Positions 36,297 to 45,022 of a DNA stretch of 64,000 nt are shown here, piece after piece. Each line of letters begins with the position of its first letter. Within the stretch, counting starts at the first letter, position 1. The translations under genes were made by a program, and so were the position numbers. The stretch lies in NCBI GenBank assembly GCA_017469935.1, contig JAFUFL010000004.1, positions 40,385 through 104,384 of the forward strand, in the 5' to 3' direction. Source of the DNA: Lachnospiraceae bacterium. GTDB taxonomy: Bacteria > Bacillota > Clostridia > Lachnospirales > Lachnospiraceae. Below the pieces are notes generated by a model. The model was not told where the DNA came from. It ran no database searches and saw only the letters and a program-made list of their open reading frames with translations.

Positions 36297-37366
36297 TTAC
36301 CTCCTCTGATCGCATTTGTTGTCTCCTTGTCGAAGAAATGCTTCCGTTTGAAGGAGAAGGAAATCGCGTCACCGGCTTTCAGAACCTTCCAGCCTTTGAG
36401 TTTGGCGACAATCCTGGGACCACCGTTCGCGACATAGCCGTGAACCAGCGTGTTCATGCCGAGGTTCTCGTTGTTCTGTACATCCACGTGTACTTCGGGG
36501 CCTTCCTCGATATTCTCGGGGCGGACACCCAGAACGATCTCTTTGCCCTTGTAGGCAGCGAGTGTGTTCTTCTCTTCCGCGGTCAGTTTGACTGTAAAGC
36601 CCTGGCCATTCAGAACGCCGTCGCCTACCGTCACGTCGAAGAAGTTCATCGGAGGAAGTCCGATAAAGCTTGCTACGAAGATGTTGTCGGGATCATCGTA
36701 CAGCTCGAGAGGCGTACCCACCTGCTGTACATGGCCCATGGACATGCACACGATGCGGTCTGCCAGTGTCAGAGCTTCCGTCTGGTCGTGCGTGACATAC
36801 ATCATGGTCGCCTGCAGACGCTTATGCAGCAGCAGGATCTCACGTCTTGTCGCGCCTCTGAGCTTGGCGTCCAGGTTGGAGAGCGGCTCGTCGAAGAGGA
36901 AGACCTTGGGGTTACGGACGATGGAACGACCCATCGCCACACGCTGTCTCTGACCACCGGAAAGCTGTGCCGGTTTCTTGTTCAGCTGGCTGGTGAGTCC
37001 GAGGATCTCCGCAGCCGCCAGAACCTTCTTGTGGATAACATTCGGATTCTCTTTGCGCAGTGTCAGAGAGAATGCCATGTTCTCGTAAATTGTCATGTGG
37101 CCGTACAGGGCATAGCTCTGGAATACCATTGCCATATCTCTGTCCTTGGCCGGTGCTGCTGTGATGTCTTTGCCGTCCAGTATGAGTTTACCGTTGGAGA
37201 TATCTTCAAGGCCTGCCACCATACGAAGGGTCGTGGACTTTCCACAGCCGGAGGGACCGACCAGAACGATCAGTTCTCCGTCTTTCACGTCCAGATTGAA
37301 GTCAAAGACTGCCTGAACGTTATTATCATATATCTTATCGATATGCTGTAAGTTCAACGTTGCCAT
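36293..37366 (-). CDS. MsmX/UgpC-type sugar ABC transporter ATPase 2
   Basis: 357 residues. Walker A GPSGCGKST, signature LSGGQRQRVAMGR, Walker B VFLFDEPLSNLD, and a MalK-like regulatory domain at the C-terminus. It is clearly homologous to the ATPase at 30258-31337 but well diverged. It sits closer to the permease and binding-protein genes than ATPase 1, and so is the likelier dedicated motor. Confidence 0.93.
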   Translation of the reverse strand: MATLNLQHIDKIYDNNVQAVFDFNLDVKDGELIVLVGPSGCGKSTTLRMVAGLEDISNGKLILDGKDITAAPAKDRDMAMVFQSYALYGHMTIYENMAFSLTLRKENPNVIHKKVLAAAEILGLTSQLNKKPAQLSGGQRQRVAMGRSIVRNPKVFLFDEPLSNLDAKLRGATRREILLLHKRLQATMMYVTHDQTEALTLADRIVCMSMGHVQQVGTPLELYDDPDNIFVASFIGLPPMNFFDVTVGDGVLNGQGFTVKLTAEEKNTLAAYKGKEIVLGVRPENIEEGPEVHVDVQNNENLGMNTLVHGYVANGGPRIVAKLKGWKVLKAGDAISFSFKRKHFFDKETTNAIRGGK

Positions 37367-37381
37367 GTCTTTTCTCCTTAC

Positions 37382-37867
37382 TTAATTCTGGACACCGATT
37401 GCTTTCATATGCTCGCTCAGTTCTGCGCACTTCTTATAGTTGATCGCCGCAGCCGCGAGAAGGCATACTGCAGAGATAATAAGATAGATGCAGACTCTCA
37501 TGAACTGGCCGCTGTGCATGACCAGCACTTCCGCGTTATTCACCATGATCTTTGCGTTATGAGCGCGCATGGGAATAATGAAAATTCTTGCGATCTGAAG
37601 AGCTCCTACTACCGCCAGTACATAAGAATACTTCTTGTCGTAATTCTTTACCGATTCCGAGGAAAGGAATACCGCCAGCATGAAGATCAGGTTATACACA
37701 ATTGAGATACCGATCAAAATATTGTAGTAGTAAGTTCCCACGTCTGATTTGTAAATACTCACAAAATAGAAGACGTTGAACAGGATCGCGAGATAGCAAA
37801 GGTTTGCGGACTGGGAATTCTTTATAAAACGCATCCGGTCGCGTTTAATAAAGTTATCATCGTTCAT
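37382..37867 (-). CDS. Unrecognised four-helix membrane protein of the pectin operon
   Basis: 161 residues from the ATG at 37867. Four membrane segments; a basic N-terminus (NDDNFIKRDRMRFIKN) and a short charged tail. The start lies 2 bp after the stop of the preceding gene, with a G-rich site inside that gene's end. No recognised family. Confidence 0.76.
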   Translation of the reverse strand: MNDDNFIKRDRMRFIKNSQSANLCYLAILFNVFYFVSIYKSDVGTYYYNILIGISIVYNLIFMLAVFLSSESVKNYDKKYSYVLAVVGALQIARIFIIPMRAHNAKIMVNNAEVLVMHSGQFMRVCIYLIISAVCLLAAAAINYKKCAELSEHMKAIGVQN

Positions 37868-37869
37868 AT

Positions 37870-38460
37870 TCACGCCTGCACCCCCTTTTCTCCGCGAAGA
37901 AGCTGCTGCTCTTCTTTCATGAGTCTTGCTTTCCAAACTGCATTCGCTACCAGCAGTGCGGCCACAATGATCAGCAGCGCAAAGACAAAGTAATGCAGAT
38001 CGAACCAGAAAGTAGACTCCGTATAAAGCGTGCCCCACATCTCCGCGTGTTCTTTGAGCGCGGCAAAATCCACCTGAAGGAACTGTCCCTTGAAGATTTC
38101 AATATAGGTGTGTCCGAAAATGGAGATTGCAACGCTTGCTGCTGCAAAGAGTCCTGTCGCGACATAGTTGCCGATATAGTATTTTCTGCGCACATGCGTA
38201 TTAGTGACAAACAGGAATACGGCCAGCAGAATCAGCCCGATGCTGTACTTGAGGAAGATCCGGTTGAACTCCTGCATGTTGTAATACACAACAGAACCGG
38301 GAACATCCGTCTGAAATACATCGTTGGGATTACGCATCGTGTCGTATAACGCGTCATACAGGTCGGTCATAATACCAAGTGCATAGAGGAATACCATCGC
38401 ACTCACGATGATAGCTGCCAGACAAAGGATCTTTTGCACTGTCAACTGTTTTTTATACAT
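37870..38460 (-). CDS. Unrecognised membrane protein of the pectin operon
   Basis: 196 residues from the ATG at 38460, preceded by GGAGG. Four membrane segments; between the first and second a roughly 40-residue polar extracytoplasmic loop (YDALYDTMRNPNDVFQTDV). The C-terminal tail is charged (Glu/Lys/Gln). Family unknown. Together with the neighbours at 34896, 35727, 37382 and 42864 it forms a set of small membrane proteins next to an oligosaccharide importer. Confidence 0.76.
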   Translation of the reverse strand: MYKKQLTVQKILCLAAIIVSAMVFLYALGIMTDLYDALYDTMRNPNDVFQTDVPGSVVYYNMQEFNRIFLKYSIGLILLAVFLFVTNTHVRRKYYIGNYVATGLFAAASVAISIFGHTYIEIFKGQFLQVDFAALKEHAEMWGTLYTESTFWFDLHYFVFALLIIVAALLVANAVWKARLMKEEQQLLRGEKGVQA

Positions 38461-38539
38461 GATGACCTCCACCATTTGTAAGTTACTGTTTCAGCCGGCC
38501 GGACGCCTGTGCGCCCGGCGCGGCTAATTTCAGGATTTA

Positions 38540-38615
38540 GGCTCGCGGTGCGAGCCGCTGCGCCGCATGCGGGATGCCTGCATAAGCAGCATCTTCTTTA
38601 CCGCACGCGTATGCA
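38540..38615. repeat. REP-like multi-hairpin repeat, copy R2
   Basis: A perfect GGCTCGC/GCGAGCC hairpin, a CCGCATGCGG palindrome, then GATG-CTGC/GCAG-CATC. Same architecture as 35621-35695; located in the 187-bp gap before the binding-protein stop. Confidence 0.62.
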
Positions 38616-38647
38616 TCATGTTAAGATCCGTTTTGTTCAGGTTCCGA

Positions 38648-40849
38648 TCACTTGGAGCTCTGATAGTAAGAAAGGTCGTTCTGCCAAGCGGATTCCTTGA
38701 TTGCCAGATACTGCTTGCCGCTCCAGTTGCCGGAAACGAATGCAGCTGCGCCTTCCGCGTCGTTAACGGAAGAATCAAGAGCGCCGTAGCCGTTCACGAT
38801 CATGTTGACCAGAACGTTGTCGCCGTCCTTCTGCTGGCTGAACTTCTCAGTCAGTTCTGTGTATCCGCTCAGAGTGTTGTTGTCAACCGTACTTGTAGGA
38901 AGAACGGTAGGAACGGATGTGTACCACTGGTTCTCCGCAACTTCCAGAGCAGGGTGCTTGATAACGCCGAGAGCGATCGCCTTGGAGATGTGGCCTGCAC
39001 CTTCCTGTCCGATGTCAGTTGTGCACTGATACTCGAATGCCTGGTTCTTTACGAAGGAAAGAGTGGAGCCGAGATAGTAACGGGCATAGTTGGTGTAGTT
39101 GCCGTCTGCCTTCTCCCAGAGCTCTGCCTTGGTGGCGTCAGCGATGACGGGCATCTGCTTGCCGTTGAAATCGAATGTCTCGCCTGCCTTGATGAATGCG
39201 TCGGGACCATAGCTGAGGAGGATCATGCCCTTATCCGTGTATGCGAAGTCGATCAGAGCCAGTGCTGCGTTGAGCTTATCCTGATCGCTGCCTACGCCCT
39301 TGACGGAGATTCCCCAACCGTCTGTCTTAACAGAACGCCAGGACTCTGTGAAGTGCATGTAAACGCCGTCTTCGCTTGTGCCGTCATACCAGCGTGCTAC
39401 AGGAACCATAACAGCCATGTACTTCTCGCCGGCATCCTTGTCGAGCTTGGTCTCGTTAAGGATGGTCTGTGTCTGGTTGTAGTCATAGTGCATGAAGCCG
39501 AGGTCGTTCTCAAGATAAGTTCCGGAATTCTCTTCGGACTTGTCAACGAATGCCTTGGAGATCAGGCCTTCTTCTACCATGTTGTGTACTCTGTTAAGTG
39601 CTTCATAAGTATCAGCTTCCTGGCGGGCGTCGTGCATAGCGCCGTCGTTGCCTACATAGAGGTAATCCTGACGGGACTCAAGACCGCGAACGCCGAACAG
39701 GGATCCCGCAAAGCGGAACATATCTACACGTCTCTGGTTGTTGTTGTCTTCACGTGTGAACAGGCCCTGGATGGAATCTGTTCCGTTGAGTGTCTGAGGG
39801 TTGGAAACCACGCAGCGAAGAAGAGCTACCAGCTCGTCTGCATCCCATGCCGCATTCTGGCCTACAAACAGGTCAGAGCGCTGTGTTCCGTAGTATCCGC
39901 CGTAAGCTTCGTCGATGTAGGTGCGGAGCATGTTGACAGCTGTAACGCCGTCCATCTCGCCCGCTTCGTTCATCTTCGCAACGATGTTACCTGCTGTGTC
40001 ATAATCCTTTGTAACCTTCTCAGCCTTGGTTCCGTCGGCGCTGACTACGTCAACTTCCACCTTGCCCTCTGTGGGCATGTAAGGCTGGTAAACGGGAGCG
40101 GAGGTCGTGCCGCTGGCGTCAGCTGTGAACTCGCCTTCGCCGTCCAGAAGCTTCTGAACCCAGTCAATACGCATAAGGGGCATACGCTCGATATCGTTAA
40201 CACCGTCGAAGTAAGGGCTGAAGTAGATCGCGCCTGTGGAGGTGTCGCCTGTGATAGAGAGACGTACGATCGGGTTAGCGTCCAGATATGCCTTGAAGTT
40301 GGGCATCTGGTCAAGATACTGGCCGATGTTTACCATATCGCCTGCAATACCGTTCTCGGTAAGGAGTGCTGCGGTACCGGAGACCATATCTACGTCTGTG
40401 AGACGCTCTTTCCAGTACTCGAACTCTTTGCTGGCGCTGTTGCCCTGATACTTGTTCTCGAACTTAACGCCCAGCTGATTCTCAACTTCTACCCATGTAG
40501 GCTTGAGGTCGCCTGCGTTGTAGGTCTTGCCGTCTGCCAGTGTGATTCCGCTTCCTGCTGTCTCAGCGTCAAAGAAGAGACCTGTCTTCTCGCTGTTGTA
40601 GCCGGTAGCCATGCGAAGAACTGTGCCGGGAGCATAGGTCAGTGCCGCTGCGGGAGCTGCCGCTGCGTCGCCTGTTCCCTCAGTTGTTGCCGCGCCTGTG
40701 TCGGAAGCAGCCTGCTGTGTGTCCTGGCCTGCGCTTCCGCTGGAACTGCCGTTCTGCTGAACCTGGATGCTGGGGCCGCAGCCTGCAAGCATCATTGTGC
40801 TCATTGCTGCTGCAAGTGCCAGTGCAAGAGCCTTTTTCATCTTTTTCAT
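38648..40849 (-). CDS. LplA-type extracellular solute-binding lipoprotein
   Basis: 733 residues, longer than the usual 500-560 of this family. Lipoprotein signal with lipobox LAGC at about residue 23, then a Ser/Gly/Ala tether to about 75. The mature part is a large type II (cluster-D like) binding protein, with family-like SWRSVKTDGWGIS and YGPDAFIKAGE segments. It should bind oligogalacturonides at the cell surface and pass them to the permeases at 40916 and 41819. The extra length may widen ligand choice. Confidence 0.9.
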   Translation of the reverse strand: MKKMKKALALALAAAMSTMMLAGCGPSIQVQQNGSSSGSAGQDTQQAASDTGAATTEGTGDAAAAPAAALTYAPGTVLRMATGYNSEKTGLFFDAETAGSGITLADGKTYNAGDLKPTWVEVENQLGVKFENKYQGNSASKEFEYWKERLTDVDMVSGTAALLTENGIAGDMVNIGQYLDQMPNFKAYLDANPIVRLSITGDTSTGAIYFSPYFDGVNDIERMPLMRIDWVQKLLDGEGEFTADASGTTSAPVYQPYMPTEGKVEVDVVSADGTKAEKVTKDYDTAGNIVAKMNEAGEMDGVTAVNMLRTYIDEAYGGYYGTQRSDLFVGQNAAWDADELVALLRCVVSNPQTLNGTDSIQGLFTREDNNNQRRVDMFRFAGSLFGVRGLESRQDYLYVGNDGAMHDARQEADTYEALNRVHNMVEEGLISKAFVDKSEENSGTYLENDLGFMHYDYNQTQTILNETKLDKDAGEKYMAVMVPVARWYDGTSEDGVYMHFTESWRSVKTDGWGISVKGVGSDQDKLNAALALIDFAYTDKGMILLSYGPDAFIKAGETFDFNGKQMPVIADATKAELWEKADGNYTNYARYYLGSTLSFVKNQAFEYQCTTDIGQEGAGHISKAIALGVIKHPALEVAENQWYTSVPTVLPTSTVDNNTLSGYTELTEKFSQQKDGDNVLVNMIVNGYGALDSSVNDAEGAAAFVSGNWSGKQYLAIKESAWQNDLSYYQSSK

Positions 40850-40915
40850 ATTATTCCTCCTGAATATGAATCGTTGCTTGTTTAAGTCTCGTTGTTACCG
40901 CCGTCAGTTTCTCAA

Positions 40916-41806
40916 TTACTCCTTAACGCCGCCGACGTTTGTGCCCTTGGCAAAGTATTTCTGAATGAAAGGATAAATGATAAGGATCGGTACAATCGAG
41001 CACACGATCAGAGCGTAGATAACGGAGTCGGAAGCGAATGCTCTGTTCCAGCCGGCCATCTGCTCGGGATCGGTGTACTGCTCCAGTCTCAGACGGATAA
41101 ATACCTGCAGAGGATGCTCGTTCTGGTTGGAGATCATCTGGCGCGCCCAGAAATATCCGTTCCAGCGCGAAATCGCAAAGAACAATGCTACCGTCGCGAT
41201 CGTGGATTTGCTCATCGGGATGTAAACCTGTGTCAGGACCTGCATTTCCGTCGCACCGTCGACGATCGCAGCTTCCTCGATCTCGGAAGGAACTCCCTCA
41301 AAAGCGTTACGAAGCAGGATGATGTTCATGGCCGCCATACCCATGGCGATAACTACAAGCCATTTATCATCCATGATTCCCATGGAATTAAACACTTCTT
41401 TGGTTGCCAGGTAGTTCAGGTACTGCGGTACGATACCTGCAGAGAACCACATGGTGAAGACCAGGAAGAAGTTAAATGTTTTTCTGAACAGCAGTCTCTT
41501 TTTGGACAGGGCGTAGCCGCCGAGGATGGCGACGAACATTGCCCAGAGAGTACCGAACAGAGTCAGGAACAGCGTGTTGGAATACGCGTTCCAGAACATG
41601 TTGTCGTTGAACATGAGCTTAAAGGCATCAAACTGAATGTCCTTGGGGAAGAGTACGATGGAACCGTACTCAACCGCTGACCTGCCGCTTATGGAAGCGC
41701 TGATCGCGTATACGAACGGATACAGGCAGCAGAGGGCAAATACCGTAAGAAGGGTGTAGCTGATGACTTTAAAGATCAACTCAGAGATTTCCAGTTTCCT
41801 CTTCAT
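40916..41806 (-). CDS. Sugar ABC transporter permease (LplC/YtcP, CUT1 MalG-like)
   Basis: 296 residues, six membrane segments. The EAA loop reads EIEEAAIVDGATEMQVLTQV, the docking site for the MsmX ATPase. N-terminal YPFVYAISASISG is typical of YtcP/LplC proteins. Partner of the permease encoded 12 bp upstream. Confidence 0.93.
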   Translation of the reverse strand: MKRKLEISELIFKVISYTLLTVFALCCLYPFVYAISASISGRSAVEYGSIVLFPKDIQFDAFKLMFNDNMFWNAYSNTLFLTLFGTLWAMFVAILGGYALSKKRLLFRKTFNFFLVFTMWFSAGIVPQYLNYLATKEVFNSMGIMDDKWLVVIAMGMAAMNIILLRNAFEGVPSEIEEAAIVDGATEMQVLTQVYIPMSKSTIATVALFFAISRWNGYFWARQMISNQNEHPLQVFIRLRLEQYTDPEQMAGWNRAFASDSVIYALIVCSIVPILIIYPFIQKYFAKGTNVGGVKE

Positions 41807-41818
41807 AGTCCCTCCTTA

Positions 41819-42874
41819 TTAGTATAGCGATGTGTTGGATGCCTTACGGGCGATTGTGTTGGCACCGATGACCAGCAGCATACCGATGACGTTGTTCATC
41901 ATCTCAGCAGCCGCCGCTATTCCGATACCGGCGCCGGTACCCATACCATTTCTGTTTGCGAAGGTGGAAACAACGTCCGCCGTCACATAAGTATTGGGAT
42001 TGTACAACAGCAAAACTTTCTCGTAACCGATGTTCAACAGAGAACCGATTCTGGTGATGAGCATGATTACGATGGTTGACAGTATACTGGGCAGAACTAC
42101 GTATCTCATCTGTGCCCATTTGTCTGCGCCGTCGATCTGTGCCGCTTCGTAGCTGGTAGGTGAAATGGCAATGATGGCTGCAAAGAAAACGATACTGTCG
42201 TAACCTGCACTCTCCCAGATACCACTGATCTGGTAGATCGACCGGAAGAAGGCCGGATTGTTCAGAAGTCCCGCATTGGCAACCGTAGGGCTGATCGCGC
42301 CAATGTTTGCCAGGAACTGGCTGACAATGCCCATTCCGGTGGTGAGGGAACCCTGCTTTACAAGCATGGTCACCAGGGATGTCATGACAACGGTGGACAT
42401 GAACTTAGGCAGATAGGTGAGCACCTGATAGACGCTTCTCGCCGCATTGGAGCGCACCTCGTTGAAAAACAGTGCCAGAATGATCGGCATAGGGAAGCCG
42501 AAACACAGGCCGTAAAAACTGAGCAGGAACGTGTTGCGCAGCGCCCTCCAGAAGTCTGTGGAAAGGCCGTCGCCTGCAAACAAGAGACGCTTGAAGTACG
42601 AGAATCCCGAGAAGAGCTGCTCGGATACGGGCTTTACGTTGTCCGCTACCTTGAAGCACCCAAGGAGTTCATACATCGGAAAATAGCGCCAGAACAGGAA
42701 TACCAGCAGCATGGGGATCAGCATCAGATACAGACGCCAGTCTTTAAGAACGGTCTGACCTACGTGCTGCCAATAATGCTTTTCCACGTCGTCGCGGACG
42801 GCCTGTTCCGGATCTTCCCGATATGTCCCCGACTCTTGGTCGTAGACGAGGAAATCCGCCGCCTTAGCTTTCAT
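41819..42874 (-). CDS. Sugar ABC transporter permease (LplB/YteP, CUT1 MalF-like)
   Basis: 351 residues, six membrane segments after an unusually long polar N-terminus of about 45 residues. EAA loop SYEAAQIDGADKWAQMRYVV. Family end SFANRNGMGTGAGIG-like FANRNGMGTGAGIGIAAAAEMMNNVIG is clear. Its start overlaps the stop of the gene at 42864 by 11 bp. Confidence 0.93.
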   Translation of the reverse strand: MKAKAADFLVYDQESGTYREDPEQAVRDDVEKHYWQHVGQTVLKDWRLYLMLIPMLLVFLFWRYFPMYELLGCFKVADNVKPVSEQLFSGFSYFKRLLFAGDGLSTDFWRALRNTFLLSFYGLCFGFPMPIILALFFNEVRSNAARSVYQVLTYLPKFMSTVVMTSLVTMLVKQGSLTTGMGIVSQFLANIGAISPTVANAGLLNNPAFFRSIYQISGIWESAGYDSIVFFAAIIAISPTSYEAAQIDGADKWAQMRYVVLPSILSTIVIMLITRIGSLLNIGYEKVLLLYNPNTYVTADVVSTFANRNGMGTGAGIGIAAAAEMMNNVIGMLLVIGANTIARKASNTSLY

Positions 42875-43454
42875 AATTTACCTCCTTTTCCGTTCCCTCC
42901 TTCGCGTTTATGCGGAGCAGGTAATGTATTTGATCTTCATAGACCCCGTCCAGCCTACGGGCTATCCAGATGATCACGAATGTAAAGAGCATTGATAGGC
43001 TGTCTGTCGTATAGAAGCCCACAATGTTCGCCGGTTCTGCGCCCAAAAGAAGAGCCACGATCGCCCTTCCGGTCTGCATGAGCAGCAGAACAAGGATCGG
43101 ATACAACATACCCCATGTATTTGTCCGAACCTTTTCTTTGCCGACCTTTTTCAAAATATAGACAGAAATCAGTGAGAAGATGTTACCCACTATATAGATC
43201 AGATACTGATGAGCTGCCGCTCCGGACATGAAGCAATAGACAACTCCCCCTAGCGCGGCGTGGATGACTCCCCAGTAACCCCACCGCATATAAACAATTG
43301 TTGTGATCGCCGCCACAAGTGATACCGTAAAAGGCTGTCCCGGAAACCAGAACCTGGCCGCCATCACTATGATAAACTCGAAGATGACCAGCATGACGGC
43401 AAACATCGTGAGGTCGATCGCCCGATATTGTTTCCAACTTCGCTGTTTTCTCAC
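42864..43454 (-). CDS. Membrane protein, possibly ECF S-component-like, first gene of the pectin operon
   Basis: 196 residues from a GTG at 43454; the start codon has only a distant AAAGGA. About six membrane segments, some short, with a GGVVYCFMSGAAAHQYLIYI segment. Size, helix count and Ala/Gly-rich loops recall substrate-binding S components of ECF transporters, but no diagnostic motif is seen. It is coupled to the MalF-like permease by an 11-bp overlap. Confidence 0.68.
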   Translation of the reverse strand: MRKQRSWKQYRAIDLTMFAVMLVIFEFIIVMAARFWFPGQPFTVSLVAAITTIVYMRWGYWGVIHAALGGVVYCFMSGAAAHQYLIYIVGNIFSLISVYILKKVGKEKVRTNTWGMLYPILVLLLMQTGRAIVALLLGAEPANIVGFYTTDSLSMLFTFVIIWIARRLDGVYEDQIHYLLRINAKEGTEKEVNYES

Positions 43455-43528
43455 GTTAAATCCGGTTCATTCCTTTCACCCGAAAATGAAAATTTGTTAA
43501 AAATATCTAAAAATCCCCTAAAAGAGGT

Positions 43529-43557
43529 GTATAAATTATAAAATATTGAAATGTCAA
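43529..43557 (-). promoter_or_regulatory. Putative promoter of the pectin operon
   Basis: Minus-strand TTGACA (43557-43552) with TTATAC 17 bp downstream in a very AT-rich stretch. The -10 match is poor, as expected for an AraC-activated promoter. The 249-bp divergent region 43455-43703 serves both this operon and the methylesterase gene. Confidence 0.4.
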
Positions 43558-43638
43558 AAGTACATGGACAGAACAAGGTTATTTATATACAAAACAGACT
43601 TTTTCGGATATTTCCTTATTATTCTCCGAAAGTAGGCG

Positions 43639-43644
43639 TATAAT
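43639..43644 (+). promoter_or_regulatory. Putative -10 box of the pectin methylesterase gene
   Basis: TATAAT, 60 bp before the start at 43704; the -35 at standard spacing (TTATTA) is weak. Confidence 0.45.
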
Positions 43645-43703
43645 CGATTAAAGAATTTAATTTTGTTCAATTTTACAGATTTGACAAGTGATTGGGAGAT
43701 TTT

Positions 43704-44567
43704 ATGGCGAAATCATACAACACTATCACCCCTTTTGACAACCTCCAGGAGGTTTTTGATCGCGCATGTCCCGGTGACAAAATTCAACTTTCGGAGGGCG
43801 TGTTTCGTATTAAAGCGACTATTTTCGTCCCCGGCCTCACAATTTGCGGCGCAGGCAGCGACAAGACGGTCATTGTCTGGGACGACTACGCGAACAAGAT
43901 CCACGCCGACGGAAAAGAGTACAACACCTTCCGCACCTGGACGCTGGCGGTCTGCGCCGACCACGTCACAATGCAGGACCTGGCGGTCGTGAACGACGCC
44001 CTGCACCCCGAGACTAAGGGTCAGGAGGTCGCCCTCACCGTGTACGCGGACGATTTCCACATGAAAAACTGCCGCCTGACTTCCACCCAGGACACACTCT
44101 TTGTTGGTCCTCTCCCCGCCGATCTCATCGAGCGCTACGACGGCTTTCTGCCGGACCACCTGCGCCGCGACATGTACTGCCGGCAATATTTTGACGACTG
44201 CCTGATCGAAGGCACCGTGGACTTCATCTTCGGCTGCGGTGAGACGCAGTTCCGCAATTGCGAGATCCGCTCCCTCTATGATGTCCGCGACGTGGGCTAC
44301 GCCGCGGCGCCCGCCCACCCTCTCGAGCAGACCGAGGGCTTCACCTTCAAGAACTGCCGCTTCACGGCGGAGCCTTCCGTCCGGGACGGCTCCATCTACC
44401 TGGCAAGGCCCTGGCGCGACTACGGCCTGTGTCGCTTCGAGGACTGCACTTACGGCAGTCACATCAGCCCCTTGGGCTTTGACAAGTGGAATGACACCGA
44501 CCGTGACCGCACGGCGCGCTTCTACGAGACGCCGGCCGTCAGCGGGCGGGTGAAATGGGTGAAATAG
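43704..44567 (+). CDS. CE8 pectin methylesterase, cytoplasmic
   Basis: 287 residues from the ATG at 43704, which has GGGAG 5 bp upstream; the in-frame TTG at 43692 is less likely. Right-handed beta helix with CE8 motifs QDTLFVG, DFIFGCGETQF (catalytic Asp) and YLARPWRDYG (Arg-Trp of the site). No signal peptide, so it removes methyl esters from oligogalacturonides after import. Divergent from the pectin operon and likely co-regulated through the shared intergenic region. Confidence 0.92.
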   Translation: MAKSYNTITPFDNLQEVFDRACPGDKIQLSEGVFRIKATIFVPGLTICGAGSDKTVIVWDDYANKIHADGKEYNTFRTWTLAVCADHVTMQDLAVVNDALHPETKGQEVALTVYADDFHMKNCRLTSTQDTLFVGPLPADLIERYDGFLPDHLRRDMYCRQYFDDCLIEGTVDFIFGCGETQFRNCEIRSLYDVRDVGYAAAPAHPLEQTEGFTFKNCRFTAEPSVRDGSIYLARPWRDYGLCRFEDCTYGSHISPLGFDKWNDTDRDRTARFYETPAVSGRVKWVK

Positions 44568-44579
44568 ACCACTTTGATG

Positions 44580-44648
44580 GCGGGGCCGGGGGGCTTGGCG
44601 GCGGCCTGGCGGCTGCTTGGCGCGGCTTCGCCGCGGCCGCAAACCGCC
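44580..44648. repeat. GC-rich degenerate repeat abutting the 208-bp element
   Basis: Imperfect GGCGG-CTGGC(T/G)GC units with one CGCGGC/GCCGCG hairpin, ending exactly where the element copy at 44649 begins. It may also end methylesterase transcription, but lacks a clear T run of its own. Confidence 0.45.
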
Positions 44649-44856
44649 TTTTAGGCACAAACTTGATTTTTCGCTATTTTGACTCCCAATATTCAACTCG
44701 CTCTTTGCGCATATGGCTTCGATTGGAATCTGTTTTTTCCATAAAGCGCTCGTCTGCCTAGTTCTATGGAAAATTTCTTCTTAAATCGGACAAAAACCAC
44801 ATTTATTCAGACCCCTTTAGAATATGATTCTGCAGATTTGGCCATTTATGCCTAAA
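44649..44856 (-). mobile_element. 208-bp structured TIR element, copy C (diverged)
   Basis: Ends TTTTAGGCACAAA and TTTATGCCTAAA as terminal inverted repeats. Length equals the other two copies. Internal landmarks shared with copy B in order: CGCTATTTTGAC, TCCCAAT...ATTGG stem, GCCTAG, (A/G)TGGAAAA, TTTGG(C)C. The sequence is strongly diverged otherwise. It lies 166 bp before the intact nuclease-like gene; 44857-45022 shows no further gene. Confidence 0.55.
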
Positions 44857-45022
44857 CGCCGCCTTCATCTCGCGCATCTCACAAATCTTGCCACCCTCTT
44901 GTCTATCCATTCATGAAGTTATATAATTCTGGCAGCCGGACCGCAGAAACTGCTCCCGGCTGTCTTATCTGTACTTCTATTCTAATCACATTTCATCTCC
45001 ATTCAGGAGGAAAGGACAAGTC

